Shown here: piece after piece, positions 36,999-47,412 of the stretch
Layout of the letters: every line of letters starts with the position of its first letter
How positions within the stretch are numbered: position 1 is the first letter of the stretch
Assembly: GCA_023101885.1 (NCBI GenBank)
Contig: JALPQD010000004.1
Coordinates: 16,706,688 to 16,770,687 of the forward strand
Source of the DNA: Typhlomys cinereus
Lineage: Eukaryota > Chordata > Mammalia > Rodentia > Platacanthomyidae
Length of the DNA: 64,000 bases
Direction: 5' to 3'
Notes under the pieces: model-generated
What the model was told of the DNA's origin: nothing
The model's input: the letters and a program-made list of their open reading frames with translations, nothing else
Databases searched by the model: none
Made by a program: the position numbers and the translations under genes

Positions 36999-37722
36999 AC
37001 CCTAAAAACCTCTGCTAGTTAGAAATGAAAGAAAATCTCTCCCATGTAATTTGGAAACATGAGTGTTCATGTATAATAATACAGGTATATGTGTTATATG
37101 ATTTGTCAACCATAAAATATTACATTGTAATGAGAAGGATCTTTAGGTGTACTATATGGTTACCATTGTTTTATATTAGTTTCACTCTGAATTTAAATAT
37201 AAACTCAATGCACTGTTGCACAGTCTATTTATAAAATTCTGAGTAATGAAAAATGCTGCAAAGCATTAAGAAGCATCTCTATGTCTGTGACTAAGACAGA
37301 GCATCAGATGCCAAAGTGTCAAGAAATCATAACTGTGAGCAGTTCCTAAGTTTGTATATAATGAAAAATATACTGGTACCTGTAACTTCATGTAAAATAT
37401 CAGTTTCTAGCACAAATGTTTCTTTGAGACATGCAAACTGCTCATAGATCTCACTATTTGAGAGTTACAACCACTCCACCATGAAAATCTCATACTTGCC
37501 CATGCTGTGACTGTCCAAAGGATGACAAGCTGTTTGGCAGGATCACAAAGCACTGACGAAAGGATGGTCCCAGGCTTTCTTTCCAACCATCAGACATTAA
37601 GATATCTTCATATAAATATAAATGTTTCTCTATCCAAAAATGCATTGCTCATTTTATAATTATACATATATTAGAATAAATAACTTTTAGTGCCCAATAT
37701 ATAAGTGAAACAAAAAAAATAT
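36999..37722. other. Plain AT-rich intergenic sequence
   Basis: No gene or repeat recognised. Confidence 0.5.
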
Positions 37723-37730
37723 TCAGTGTG

Positions 37731-37966
37731 AAGCTGGGGAGGTGGTTCGGTGGTTAAAGCCTTTGCTTTGAAAGCAAAATACCTGAGTTCATATCCTCAG
37801 AACCCATGTAAATATTCCATGCAGAAATGATTGATGCCTGAACTTCTGGCCCTTTGAAGCAAAGGTGGAGTCTGGAAAATCACAGAGCAAAGAAATAGAG
37901 CAATCCAGGATGATTGTTGATGTCAATCTTGGCCCTCCACAGACATTCATACTTCAACCTCCTCTG

Positions 37967-38006
<40 letters not shown>

Positions 38007-38020
38007 CTACATGCAAAAAA
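37731..38020 (+). mobile_element. Old tRNA-headed SINE (older body type), plus strand
   Basis: Head: 'gctggggaggtggttcggtg' and 'ctgagttcatatcctcagaa'. Body of the older type: 'ggtggagtctggaaaatcac', 'gagcaatccaggatgattgt'. Tail: CA microsatellite at 37973-38005. Possible imperfect target duplication 'ttcagtgtg' (from about 37722) and 'ttcagtttg' (from about 38022). Confidence 0.75.
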
Positions 38021-38564
38021 TGTTCAGTTTGTCTGTTAATATAATCTGTATTAACATTCAAAGAAGGGTGGAATTTGTAGTAAAATAATAACATATATTA
38101 GTATAAAGCCAACAATTATTCACTCAATCACAATTATCTATTGAAAACCAGGAATTACTGAGAAATATTTTAGGTTGCAAAACATAATAAGCACAGAAAA
38201 GAAAATTTCTGTTCCCATGATGCAGATACTTTAGAGGAAGGAATAAAATAAGTAAGAAACAACCTTGCAGAATTATCTTTAATTTATATACTTAAATATT
38301 TAGCTTGTGAGCATAAATCTCTTTATTTAACCTTCTAAGCTGGAGACTTATTAAACATTTAACATCATTTTTACAAAATTAGCATACAGGGAGATATCAC
38401 TCAGGAGGGAAGGAACAGCATAAAAATGATAACTATCAGAATTATAAAGCAATCAATCCACTAGTAAGAGAGTGCAAGGATGGAAACACAATATGTCTGG
38501 AAATAATACAATAGCAAAAATAATTCATCGATTAAATTATTCCAAAAGAAACATAAACATGTAG
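38021..38564. other. Plain AT-rich intergenic sequence
   Basis: No gene or repeat recognised. Confidence 0.5.
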
Positions 38565-38578
38565 AAAAAAGACATGTT

Positions 38579-38889
38579 GGGGCTGGAGAGGTGGCTCAGG
38601 GGTTAAGCCTCCACCTTGCAGGCGGAAGGTCCTGAGTTCGGATCCCAGATCCCACGTATAGACACCAGGCGGAAGCGGGGGCGGCCTGCGCTTCTGGTCC
38701 TGGTAGGGCGGAGCCTGTGAATCCCGGGGCAGAAGGAGGTGGAGGCGTCCATGGTGGTTCGCGAATTCGTCTGTGGTTCTACACATACTCAGACACACAC
38801 ACACATACACACACACACAGACACACACGCGTGCGTGCACATACACACGCATGTGCACACAGTTGAATTAATAATAATAAAAAATTTAA
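38579..38889 (+). mobile_element. Young SINE, copy 3
   Basis: Near-full copy with head 'ggggctggagaggtggctca', A-box and B-box-like words, and CpG-rich body without the 10-bp insert ('cagatccc' state). The CA tract has CG-containing interruptions (38780-38850), followed by an A-rich end. Perfect 14-bp target-site duplication aaaaaagacatgtt at 38565-38578 and 38890-38903. The 108-codon minus-strand frame is a reading of this SINE. Confidence 0.92.
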
Positions 38890-38903
38890 AAAAAAGACAT
38901 GTT

Positions 38904-39984
38904 AACTGAGAGACCTGGAATATTCACGTGTTTACATGCAACGATTCACATAATGGAATTTTAAAGTGATAAAAAAGAAGAAATAAAATATGCTTTGTAA
39001 TAGTCAACTTTATTGAAGAAGGGGAAATCTATACAAACAATATCAGTATCAAATAATTTCACTCAATTATATCTGGATAAAGCAATCCATGAGTTTATTG
39101 GAATTTCCTATAGGAGACAACGAATGGTAACTTGCTGCAATATGGATAACTCCAAGCTAGCTAAGAATCCCACCCTAGTATGGGAAAAAAACTTGGTAAA
39201 GCTGTATCCTTAATAGCTGGTTCTCTGTCCAATGTGTGGTCTGCTCTACTAGTGAATTTACTCTCTTCCAGAACATCCTCACTGCTTTTATAACCTTGAG
39301 AAGAGTGTTGCTAATTTATGACAGTCTGAATTTCCGGTGCCCCCTAAGTTTCCACAACTTCCTGACTCTTCTAAGTTTACCTTCTTCCCTATAATAAAGA
39401 ATCTTTCCATTCAGAAGGAAATGGCTAACCCACATTAACCTCATTCATCATAAGTAATAAATGAGCAAGTATATCAAAATTCTAGAATGGACTTTCAAAT
39501 GAAAAGTAGACAATGAAAATCTTGATTCTTTTAATGTTTCAAGTAAAAATAGAAGAGTGTGAAAAATTTGAAAGTATTGAGAGGGACAGAGAAAAGTGAC
39601 CTCTTTCATGTCAGAAATTGCTCTAAACATACTTCTGTTATGTTGTACTACTAATTTATTCAAAGTTGATATCTCAGCATTGAAAATTGTAGTATCAAAT
39701 AAAAATAACTCTGACAATGAAAGTGTTCTGTGTCCTGCAATATCAATTGTTCAGACAAGATTTACGTTTTTGCTAAACTAAATTAGTAGTTCCACCTCAT
39801 TATTTTAAAGGTTTGCTTTTTTATCATTAAGTTATTTTAAAATTTTATTTAATATATGTACTAATATATCATCTTAAAATAAATTTCACTATGATTTACT
39901 ATGTAGATGTGTGATTTGTAGACATATTTAAAAATCTACGTAAGACATGGTCATATAAAACTTCTCAGGTGAAAGGGTATTTTG
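38904..39984. other. Plain AT-rich intergenic sequence
   Basis: No gene or repeat recognised. Short frames on both strands at 39448-39781 overlap and have no domain. Confidence 0.5.
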
Positions 39985-40136
39985 CAGTATCTCAAATTTC
40001 CTGTTTATGGTCAAAGTTCTCTGCACTTTGACTATTCTGGATAGCTACAGATACAAGTTGACAATTGAGGCCTGGAGCTCCAGGAACATTTGTAAAGAAT
40101 TAATTAATAGTTGAGTTAAGCTCTGAGCAAACCTGC
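39985..40136. repeat. 152-bp direct repeat, unit 1 (partial LTR-like copy)
   Basis: Matches 41197-41348 base for base over 152 bp with one difference (ctctgagc against ccctgagc). Unit 2 continues into the rest of an LTR-like element; unit 1 does not and instead meets a deleted young SINE at 40137. The flanks to the left of the two units differ. Confidence 0.95.
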
Positions 40137-40340
40137 TAGGGGCTGGAGAGGCTGAAACCAGGTGGCCTGCGTTTCTGGTCCTGGTAGGGCAGAGCCTGTG
40201 AATCCCGGGGCAAAGTAAACCAGGAGGAGGTGAAGGTGGTCCATGGTGGTTCCTGATTTCGTCCGTGGTTCTACACACACACACACATACACATACACAC
40301 ACACACGCACGCACGCACACATGCACAATTTAATAAAAAA
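40137..40340 (+). mobile_element. Young SINE, copy 4, internal deletion
   Basis: Starts 'aggggctggagagg' and jumps directly to 'ctgaaaccaggtggcctgcg', losing most of the tRNA-like head including A and B boxes (roughly 90 bp). The rest of the body, the CA tract (40273-40320) and A-rich end are present. It retains a 'gtaaacc' form of the 10-bp insert, so it belongs to the insert subfamily. Possible target duplication 'aaacctgc' (left) and 'aaatcctgc' (right), imperfect. Promoter-less copy. Confidence 0.85.
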
Positions 40341-40796
40341 AAAAGTAAATCCTGCAGAAGGTAATGGAGAATGAATGGTATATGATAATATTTAAGTTTT
40401 CTTCTCTGGGTCTTTCATCTTCAGAGCAACAAGCTCAGATTCAAGAGCAGTTCCATGTTTACACTAAGGTCAGAACAACGGAAACACAAGAGTCAGATAT
40501 TGCTACTTCTTGGCAGAGAACATTATGACAGACTCAAAAAAGTAATTATAATTGTTAAAAACACACAATTAGCAAAAACAGAAGTGAACAGAACAAATTA
40601 TAATCGGTAGAAGCAACTTCCCATAGACAGAAGAATTTAGAATGGACAGTAGTAACACAGTACAGTTTGACGCCATATGTTGACCACAAATTGCAAAGGG
40701 ATTCATTCTTTCAAGACCTTCTTCATCTTCCCCACGTTCGCAGTCTTCCAATTTTTAAGGTCATAGCAGGTCACTGGAGAATGTAAATGTTCACTT
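40341..40796. other. Plain intergenic sequence
   Basis: No gene or repeat recognised. It lies between the two 152-bp units. Confidence 0.5.
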
Positions 40797-40812
40797 AAGA
40801 ATTTAAGAGCAA

Positions 40813-41011
40813 GGGGCTGGAGAGGTGGCTCAAGGGTTAAGCTCCGCCTTGCAGGCAGAAGGTCCTGAGTTCGGATCCCAGATCCCACGTATAGACGCCT
40901 GGCGGAAGCGGGGCAGCCTGCGCTTCTGTCCTGGTAGGGAGGAGCCTGTGAATCCCGGGGCAGAAGGAGGTGGAGGCGTCCATGGTGGTTCCCGAATTCG
41001 TCCGTGGTTCT

Positions 41012-41044
<33 letters not shown>

Positions 41045-41121
41045 GACACACACACACACAGACACACGCGCACGTGCACACAGTTGAATAAATAATAATA
41101 AAAAAAGAAATTGTAAAAAAA
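40813..41121 (+). mobile_element. Young SINE, copy 5
   Basis: Near-full copy without the 10-bp insert, with one base lost from the head ('gttaagctccgcc') and small losses in the body. Perfect 16-bp target-site duplication aagaatttaagagcaa at 40797-40812 and 41122-41137. The CA tract is interrupted (41012-41080), then 'cagttgaataaataataata'. Three overlapping 80-148-codon frames here are readings of the SINE. Confidence 0.92.
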
Positions 41122-41196
41122 AAGAATTTAAGAGCAAAATTAAATACACGAGTTAAAACACTATCGACCTAGTATAAAATTTTTAAATAATAAAAT

Positions 41197-41690
41197 CAGT
41201 ATCTCAAATTTCCTGTTTATGGTCAAAGTTCTCTGCACTTTGACTATTCTGGATAGCTACAGATACAAGTTGACAATTGAGGCCTGGAGCTCCAGGAACA
41301 TTTGTAAAGAATTAATTAATAGTTGAGTTAAGCCCTGAGCAAACCTGCAGGAGATTTATTAATGGGGAGAGCCCCAGCCCATGGCAAATGGGACCATTCT
41401 TTCCTGGATAGTTAAAACAGAGGGAAGTAATTAACAATGCTGGCATTCTTGGGCATACTTGCACAGACATGTTCTCTGGCAAAGGAAGATTTTCCCTTTC
41501 TCAGCAGTCCTATGTTTATGGCACAGTCTATTCCTTTGACTAATGGTGTTGGTGAGAGCACATCTGCCAAGCTGGACTAATGACTGTAACCAGACAATCT
41601 TAACAGAATAAATCAATTGGTCATGCATTTATTGGCAACATGTGGAGTAAATGTAATATTGACCAATTGTGACTCTGTGTATTAATCATC
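41197..41690 (+). mobile_element. ERVL-type LTR-like repeat; includes direct-repeat unit 2
   Basis: Shares word order with 53498-53925: 'acctgcaggagatt' against 'acctacaggagatt', 'gccccagcccatggcaaatg' against 'ggcccagctcatggtagctg', 'ttctctggcaaaggaagatt' against 'ttatctggcaaataaagatc', and 'ccagttcctttgg'-type words against 'tattcctttgactaatggtg'. The first 152 bp are the duplicated unit. No coding capacity. Confidence 0.5.
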
Positions 41691-41754
41691 ATTTTGGCCA
41701 GGCATTTTGGAAGATGGCTGAGACTTGCATAAATCTATGGATTTAAAGATAAGT

Positions 41755-42925
41755 ATTAATATGCTAGTTTTGTTGCTGTGTCCACTTAGAAAATTATAGC
41801 GTGCTCTGCTTCAGGGCCAAGTAACTCACCATCCATGACTTCTCAACTAGATGTATAACAAAGGGATTGAGTTCCTTCCTGTTGAGCAGTCCTTAACTTA
41901 ATTCAGAAAGTGGTTGCCAACTCCTTTAGTTTTTGGGGGGTAACTAAAATACCACTAACATATATTGTTTTGTGTGTGTGTGTGTGTGTGTGTGTTTTGG
42001 GGGGAAATCCTCTGGTATCTCCATGATCAACGGTTCTTGTACCAAAAGTACTGGTAGCTTTGTTTGGTCACTTGTAGTTTCTAGATGGAGCATCAAAGGC
42101 AGTTTCAGCTTTCTCTCTCATATATATATATATATATATACTGATGGCTGTTTAAGGGTCCAGTTAACCTCTTCCTTCTATTTTTGTTTTGCTTTGCTTT
42201 TACTTGAACTTTTCAATAAAATAATAGAGAAGTAGGTTCCCATGCAACTTCATAGCTCCTTAGTGTTAACTATGCACCAAACCCATCCTCCATTTCTATT
42301 GCCTCACTCTCTTGAGACATTCCCTTTATTTTTCCCCTTTCCAATTTTATACAAATTGTTTTCTTTTTACTTCCCCCTTTTTAAGATTCCTGCTACTCCC
42401 ATTTCTTAATGGCTCCCTTCAATTTTCCTGGCTTTAACAAATATTCAGAGTTAGGATCCACATATAAGAGACAATATATAGTACTGTAATTCTGTGTTTG
42501 GGATACTTACATTAGTGTAGATCTTTCCAGGTCAATTCATTTACCAGCAAATTTTATAATTTCATTCTTCATAATAACTAGATAACATTCCATTGTGTAT
42601 GTACCACATTTTCATTATCCCTTCAGCACTTGATGGATAGATATCTAAGCTGATACCATTTCCTCTTCATGATTGTTAATACAACTGCAATTAAGATGGC
42701 TGTGCAAGTATCTCTATAATGGTATAATGACATAAAGAATTCTTTGGAAATATGTCCAGAAGTACTGTAGTTGGATCATATGGTAGTTTATTTCTTGTTT
42801 TTTTTTCTTTAGTAAACTTTTGAATGTTTTCCATAGTGGCTCTATTACTTTGCACTCCTGCCAACAGTGATTTTAAGAGCTCCTTTCCCCATATCCTTGC
42901 CAGCATCTATTATTTTTTTAAAACT
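41755..42925 (-). mobile_element. L1 3'UTR and ORF2 end, minus strand
   Basis: The left part is antisense 3'UTR-like ('gttgagcagtccttaactta' with 'agaaagtggttgcc', and 'gtagtttctagatggagcat', also seen at 60620). It contains a GT run (41971-41995) and a TA run (42121-42140). The right part, 42400-42925, is antisense ORF2 C-terminus: 'ggatccacatataagagaca', 'aacattccattgtgtatgta', 'cctgccaacagtgattttaa'. All frames are broken. The two parts may be one element or two adjacent ones. Confidence 0.65.
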
Positions 42926-43000
42926 CTAGACATTTTGAAAGGGGAAATATGAAATCCTCCCATACCCCTTAATGCTCAGGAAATAGAATGTAAGATCCAG

Positions 43001-43259
43001 GAGCTGGAGAGAAGGTCCATTCTCTGAGCATGTTTTGCCTCCCAGCAAAAGGACCTGAGTTTAGTTCCCATATCTCATATGGAAAAAATGGTGGCAGCAA
43101 GTATTTCTAGCCACATGAGCCTGGGAAATGGCAGAACAAAGGAATATAGAGATAGAGCAATCCATGATGATTCCCAAAGTCATCCTTGAGCCTTCACTGG
43201 CACACAGAGTGCACTCTGCTAAACACTCATACACACAGTCACGCTTACATATAAAAATA
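43001..43259 (+). mobile_element. Old tRNA-headed SINE (older body type), plus strand
   Basis: Head 'gagctggagagaaggtccat' and 'gacctgagtttagttcccat'; body 'agcctgggaaatggcagaac' and 'agcaatccatgatgattccc'; short CA-rich tail. Imperfect target duplication: taagatccag at 42991-43000 and taagattcag at 43260-43269. Confidence 0.75.
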
Positions 43260-43269
43260 TAAGATTCAG

Positions 43270-43740
43270 AGGAAGGGGAGAAATATTCTCAAACAGTATC
43301 TGCTGGACATAAGTCCACTATATCCATGATCTCATTGCAAGTGTGTTCACCTGAATATACCTTTACAAATCTGGGCCCAACATTACATCATGGAAAAATA
43401 AGAGCATGCCTGGTTCTATTGCTTTTTGACTGAATAGTGATGGCTACTACTGACTGGAGGAAGAGAACACACTTGCTACAGAGGTGCTGCAGTGCACATA
43501 TCATCTATAATACAGTGGGTGCCCATGCACATTATAGTGCAGGAATCCCTTGATAAACTCAGTGGGCTACATACACTGTAAAGGACATAAAAATAGGAGG
43601 AAAACACATAGGGAATAAGAAACTTCTCAGAGAAGGAGGGGGATGTATTAAGTCAGTATGAGGATTACAGTGACAAAAATTTAATTTCATGAAAATGTCA
43701 AAAAAAGTCAAAATTATAAAAAAATCACAATTTAAAAAAT
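43270..43740 (+). mobile_element. Lx-like L1 3' end, plus strand
   Basis: Landmarks in order: 'catgatctcattgcaagtgt', 'gatggctactactgactgga', 'atacagtgggtgcccatgca', 'aaactcagtgggctacatac', a weak purine stretch, then 'aatttcatgaaaatgtcaaa' and A-rich sequence. Third sense copy of this 3'UTR type in the window. 5'-truncated and noncoding. Confidence 0.65.
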
Positions 43741-43904
43741 ATATCTCACACTGTCCAATATAACCTTAGTTATACAGAACTATTTTAAAAAGACAAGGAA
43801 CTAGTTAATAATATTTAATCTCTTCATGATAAATTAATGTCCCCACAGTCTGCCCAGTAGTTCACATAAAATCCTAGGATTAAGGCTTCATTCCATGCTT
43901 GGCC

Positions 43905-44290
43905 TTTTATTCTATAAATACAACCCATTAGAAAGAAGCTTCTGGCTCTTCCTCCATACCACATCCAGATCCACTGTTAGCACAAGAGTCTGAAGTGAAT
44001 TATCTACTATACTCATTACTGTAGGAGCCTCCTGCCATTCTCTTGTTCCCAAATGTGATTACTACAGTCAGTTATCAACACAGCAATAAAGGGGCTGTTT
44101 TCCAAAAGGTAAATCAAATTATAACACTCCCCAACTTTTAATGCTCTAGCTGCATCCTCCTATTCTTCATCATTATAGCAGTCTTCTGAGATGGCTCTTC
44201 CTTATCTATCTAATTTGCTCTTATCTCTCTCTCTCTCCAGTATTCACTAGGCATAAATCACATGGGCTTTTTTCTGTTTCTTACCCTAAA
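43905..44290 (+). mobile_element. LINE-2 relic
   Basis: Resembles the 3' half of L2: 'catccagatccactgttagc', 'gtaggagcctcctgccattc', 'acacagcaataaaggggctg', then 'gtaaatcaaattataacact' with 'ccccaacttttaatgctcta'. L2 is an ancient mammal-wide LINE, so this is older than the rodent-specific elements. Highly diverged; identified by word order only. Confidence 0.5.
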
Positions 44291-44646
44291 GTAGAGAAGT
44301 TCAATGCACAGCCAATTGAGTCATATGCAGCCCAAGTTATTGCTATGAATCCAGTCCATTACAATATCATAAAATTATTTTAAAATGAATAGTTTTGCAA
44401 AATTTTTATTACTCCATTTAAAGTTTTCAAAGATGGTCATTATGGGCAACAAGGCATAATGTTGCCTGCAATAAATTTATGCTCACTATTTGAATAGTTG
44501 CTTGGCCTCAGTTTTACAAATGTCAGATTGTATCATCAGACATTGAATGTCCTCATAGTCACTGAGTGAAACACAACAATTATCATTAATACTTTAATCT
44601 ATCAAGGCAAATTACAGAGACAATGCTCTTTGGAGAAAAAAAGATT

Positions 44647-44745
44647 TTGGACTGAAGAGATGACTCAGGGGTCTTTGTCTCTCAAGAAAAAGTATCCAAA
44701 TTTAAATCCCCATACACACATGCACACAACATGCAAAAAAGAAAA
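44647..44745 (+). mobile_element. Short deleted SINE
   Basis: 'ggactgaagagatgactcag' is a tRNA-like SINE head, followed by 'ccaaatttaaatccccat', a short CA stretch and 'gcaaaaaagaaaagaa'. The body is missing. About 100 bp in total. Confidence 0.5.
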
Positions 44746-45845
44746 GAATGCTTTTTATTGAAGGATATGCCCACACCTAACCAGGCATAATGAAAAAAGG
44801 GCTACCATATTCTGCAATGGGTCCTCAAGATCAGATTGCTTCAAAAGCTGAGTTGTGAAATATTTTAAACTTATGTGCATTTCTTCAATTAAGTTTCAAA
44901 ATAAAAGCTAGCATAACTTCTCCATGTATTCCACAATGTTCCAAAAGGAAACAGAATTTCAACCTCTGGTGGAAAAAAATTAACAGATTAAGAAGGAGCA
45001 CTTATTCAATGGCAAATGGAAAGATAACTACTTTTTCATCAAGACAGAAGCTTGTTTGCAGGGAAAAAGTTTTCAAAGAGTGTAATTTGAAAAGGCATTC
45101 TCTGCAAAAACCTGCTGCCAATTCCATGTGTTTCAAAGATTGTGCCCTAAGGAAATAAAAATAACAGGACTGAAAAAAGCTATCTTTGAAAAAAACTCTT
45201 ATATTACAATCAAGAACGATTCTATTATGAAGCCTCATTATATAAGAGCATATTTAATGCCATTTTTTTAAATTATTGACTGATTTTTATTAATCCATAT
45301 ATTAAGATCTTGGTAGACAAAATACAACTTGAAAAAGAAGACATTGTTCTAAAAATCAGTTTGACTCACCAGACAGTAGCCAAGTAAATGAAGAAATAAT
45401 AGAATGTATCAAAAGATCTTTAAAGAAGTAGAGCCACTAATTTTATTTTATTTCACTTTAGGGATGAATGATGCTACAGATATGACTCCAGTTGTCATTT
45501 TTATTTGCATTGTAATGATGATAAACATACATGAAGAAATGGATTCTTTAATGCCATTAAAAGACAGGTAAACCAAAAGAATGTTGCAAAGCATTAAAAA
45601 AAATATTAAAGTGATTTTCTCTGTTCATTGACAATATAGTTTGCATAATTGCTAGTAATGTTAAACCAAAGAATTTATAAAATTAATAGAAGTTGAAGTG
45701 ATTATGTCTCAAAACTCATGTTTAATGAAGCATCATTGCCAAGTACATAAAGAAATCATATATGTAGAAATAAAGAAATGAATGAATTTTTCAAGAGTCA
45801 AAACCAGCTTATATGGGCCCTGAAGTTCCCTCTGAATTGTTTATA
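44746..45845. other. Plain AT-rich intergenic sequence
   Basis: No gene or repeat recognised. Confidence 0.5.
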
Positions 45846-45849
45846 CTAG

Positions 45850-47195
45850 CAATAATTCATGACTCTGTTGCAAACCTTGGGGCCCCTTCTCGGCTGCCCA
45901 CTAATGTAGGAACTCCATTGTATTAGTCTAACCCCTTGCCTCTTAAGGATCCTACTGCCTGAAGCCATTTCCCCCGAGATCTGCGCTGGTGTATGGGGCG
46001 TTGTTGACATGTCAGCCATTGTACAGGTCAGGTAAGGTCCAATCACATTGTATTGAGATCCTGGCTGCAGCCTATACTCGAGTGGAATATCTTGTCCATC
46101 GGTGGACATCTCCATCTTTAGGCTCTTACAATCTTGCTGCCTCCTCTTCTGCAAGGTTCCCTGAGCTTTAAGATGGGGAAAGATTTGGCTGTTCTGGTTC
46201 TGGGTGAACACTGTAGGGTCACTGGTAGTCTGAATTATGGTTGGTTGTTGTTTTCAGTTTTGCAGTTCCTGCCCTGCACTTGGCTACATCCTCTTTAGAT
46301 GTTGAGGTCTTCTGCTAACCAAAATTAAAAGATTATTAAAAAGAAGGTCTTAATATAAGAAAAGGCTTAAAGGTAGAGGGAAGAATAGGAGGACACAGTA
46401 CAGCGTGGGGTCAGTCTCCCAGTTGCCACTTGACTACCATCTAACTACCAGCCCCTATCTCCTCCATGTCTGGAGAGATCAAATCTGTTCAGTCCCAAGC
46501 GAATAGGATGGGAAGTGAGAGTGAGCTGTATCAGATGTCTTGCTACTTATATGCCATAAATAACAGTGGCCTAATTTCTCTATTGCACTATGCTATTTTG
46601 TCTATTTTCTCTTAAAGACTTCTTTCCCCTTTGCAGCTATAATGGGTGTTTCAGAGATTTACCTTTAAGTATGTCATTAAGAGGGTTTGGGACTGGGATC
46701 CACTTATAAAGGAGAACATTTAGAGTCTAACATTCTGTGCATGGGAGGTTTCACTCAGTATAACTTTTTCTAATTCTATCCATTTATTAGAAACTTTCAT
46801 CAATTCATTTCTTAAAGGCTGAGTTTATTTTATTTTATAAATGTACCACATTTTCATCATCCATTTGTCAACTATTGGGCCTTTGGGTTGATTCCATGAC
46901 TTTGCTATTGTAAATAGTGCTGCCATGAATATGGATGTACTATACATGTATAGCATGGATAAACATGAGTGTTACTACAGTGCAATTATTCATTTTGGGG
47001 ATTATTCCCAGTAGTAGTATATATAGGAGGGTCACAAGGTGTTTCAATACTTAATATTTTGATAAATCACCATATTGGTCTCCAGAGTGGTTGTATAAGC
47101 CTGCATTCCCACCAGCAATGTATAAGAGTTCCCTTCTTCCCAAATCTTCTCCAGCATTTGTTGTTGTATGTATTTTGGATTTTTACCAACCTGAT
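45850..47195 (-). mobile_element. Inverted 5' part of an L1 insertion (3'UTR + ORF2 end)
   Basis: The plus strand is the reverse complement of L1: 3'UTR at 45850-46700 (shares 'tttaggctcttacaatctt', 'ctcttctgcaa' and 'ttccctgagcttta' with the minus-strand L1 at 32221) and ORF2 C-terminus at 46700-47195 ('accacattttcatcatccat', 'cattcccaccagcaatgtat'). It meets a sense-strand L1 3' tail at about 47196, the layout expected from twin priming. The 121-codon frame at 45846-46211 is antisense L1 3'UTR. Confidence 0.75.
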
Positions 47196-47411
47196 GGTAA
47201 AAATGATGTTCTGGAGGGTGGAAAGGAGCAGGTAGGAAACACCAAGAGATAGGAGGGAGGAAGAAAAGGAGGGAGGGAGGGAGAGAGATGTGGGAAAGAG
47301 GGGATAGAAGGGCATGAGGAAAGGAGGAGGGGAGGGAAGGTAAATAACTATTGACCCTGTATAACTAAGAAAAAATAAAAAAATAAAAGCTATATGAATA
47401 CATCAAAAAAA
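47196..47411 (+). mobile_element. Sense 3' tail of the same L1 (purine tract and poly-A)
   Basis: Opens 'gatgttctggagggtggaaa', runs through a purine-only tract (to about 47340), then 'aactattgaccctgtataac' and an A-rich end at 47366-47411. Opposite in orientation to 45850-47195 and probably joined to it in one insertion event. A target-site duplication was not found. Confidence 0.7.
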
Positions 47412-47412
47412 A

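Noticed and set aside
40703..41149. 148-codon minus-strand frame, and similar 70-123-codon frames at 22570, 35836, 38532, 40045, 47523 and 50462
   Set aside because: All are the same reading through the young SINE and its CA tract; similarity between them reflects the transposon, not a gene family.
45846..46211. 121-codon minus-strand frame
   Set aside because: It lies in the L1 3'UTR in its sense direction; the related copy at 32221 does not preserve the frame.
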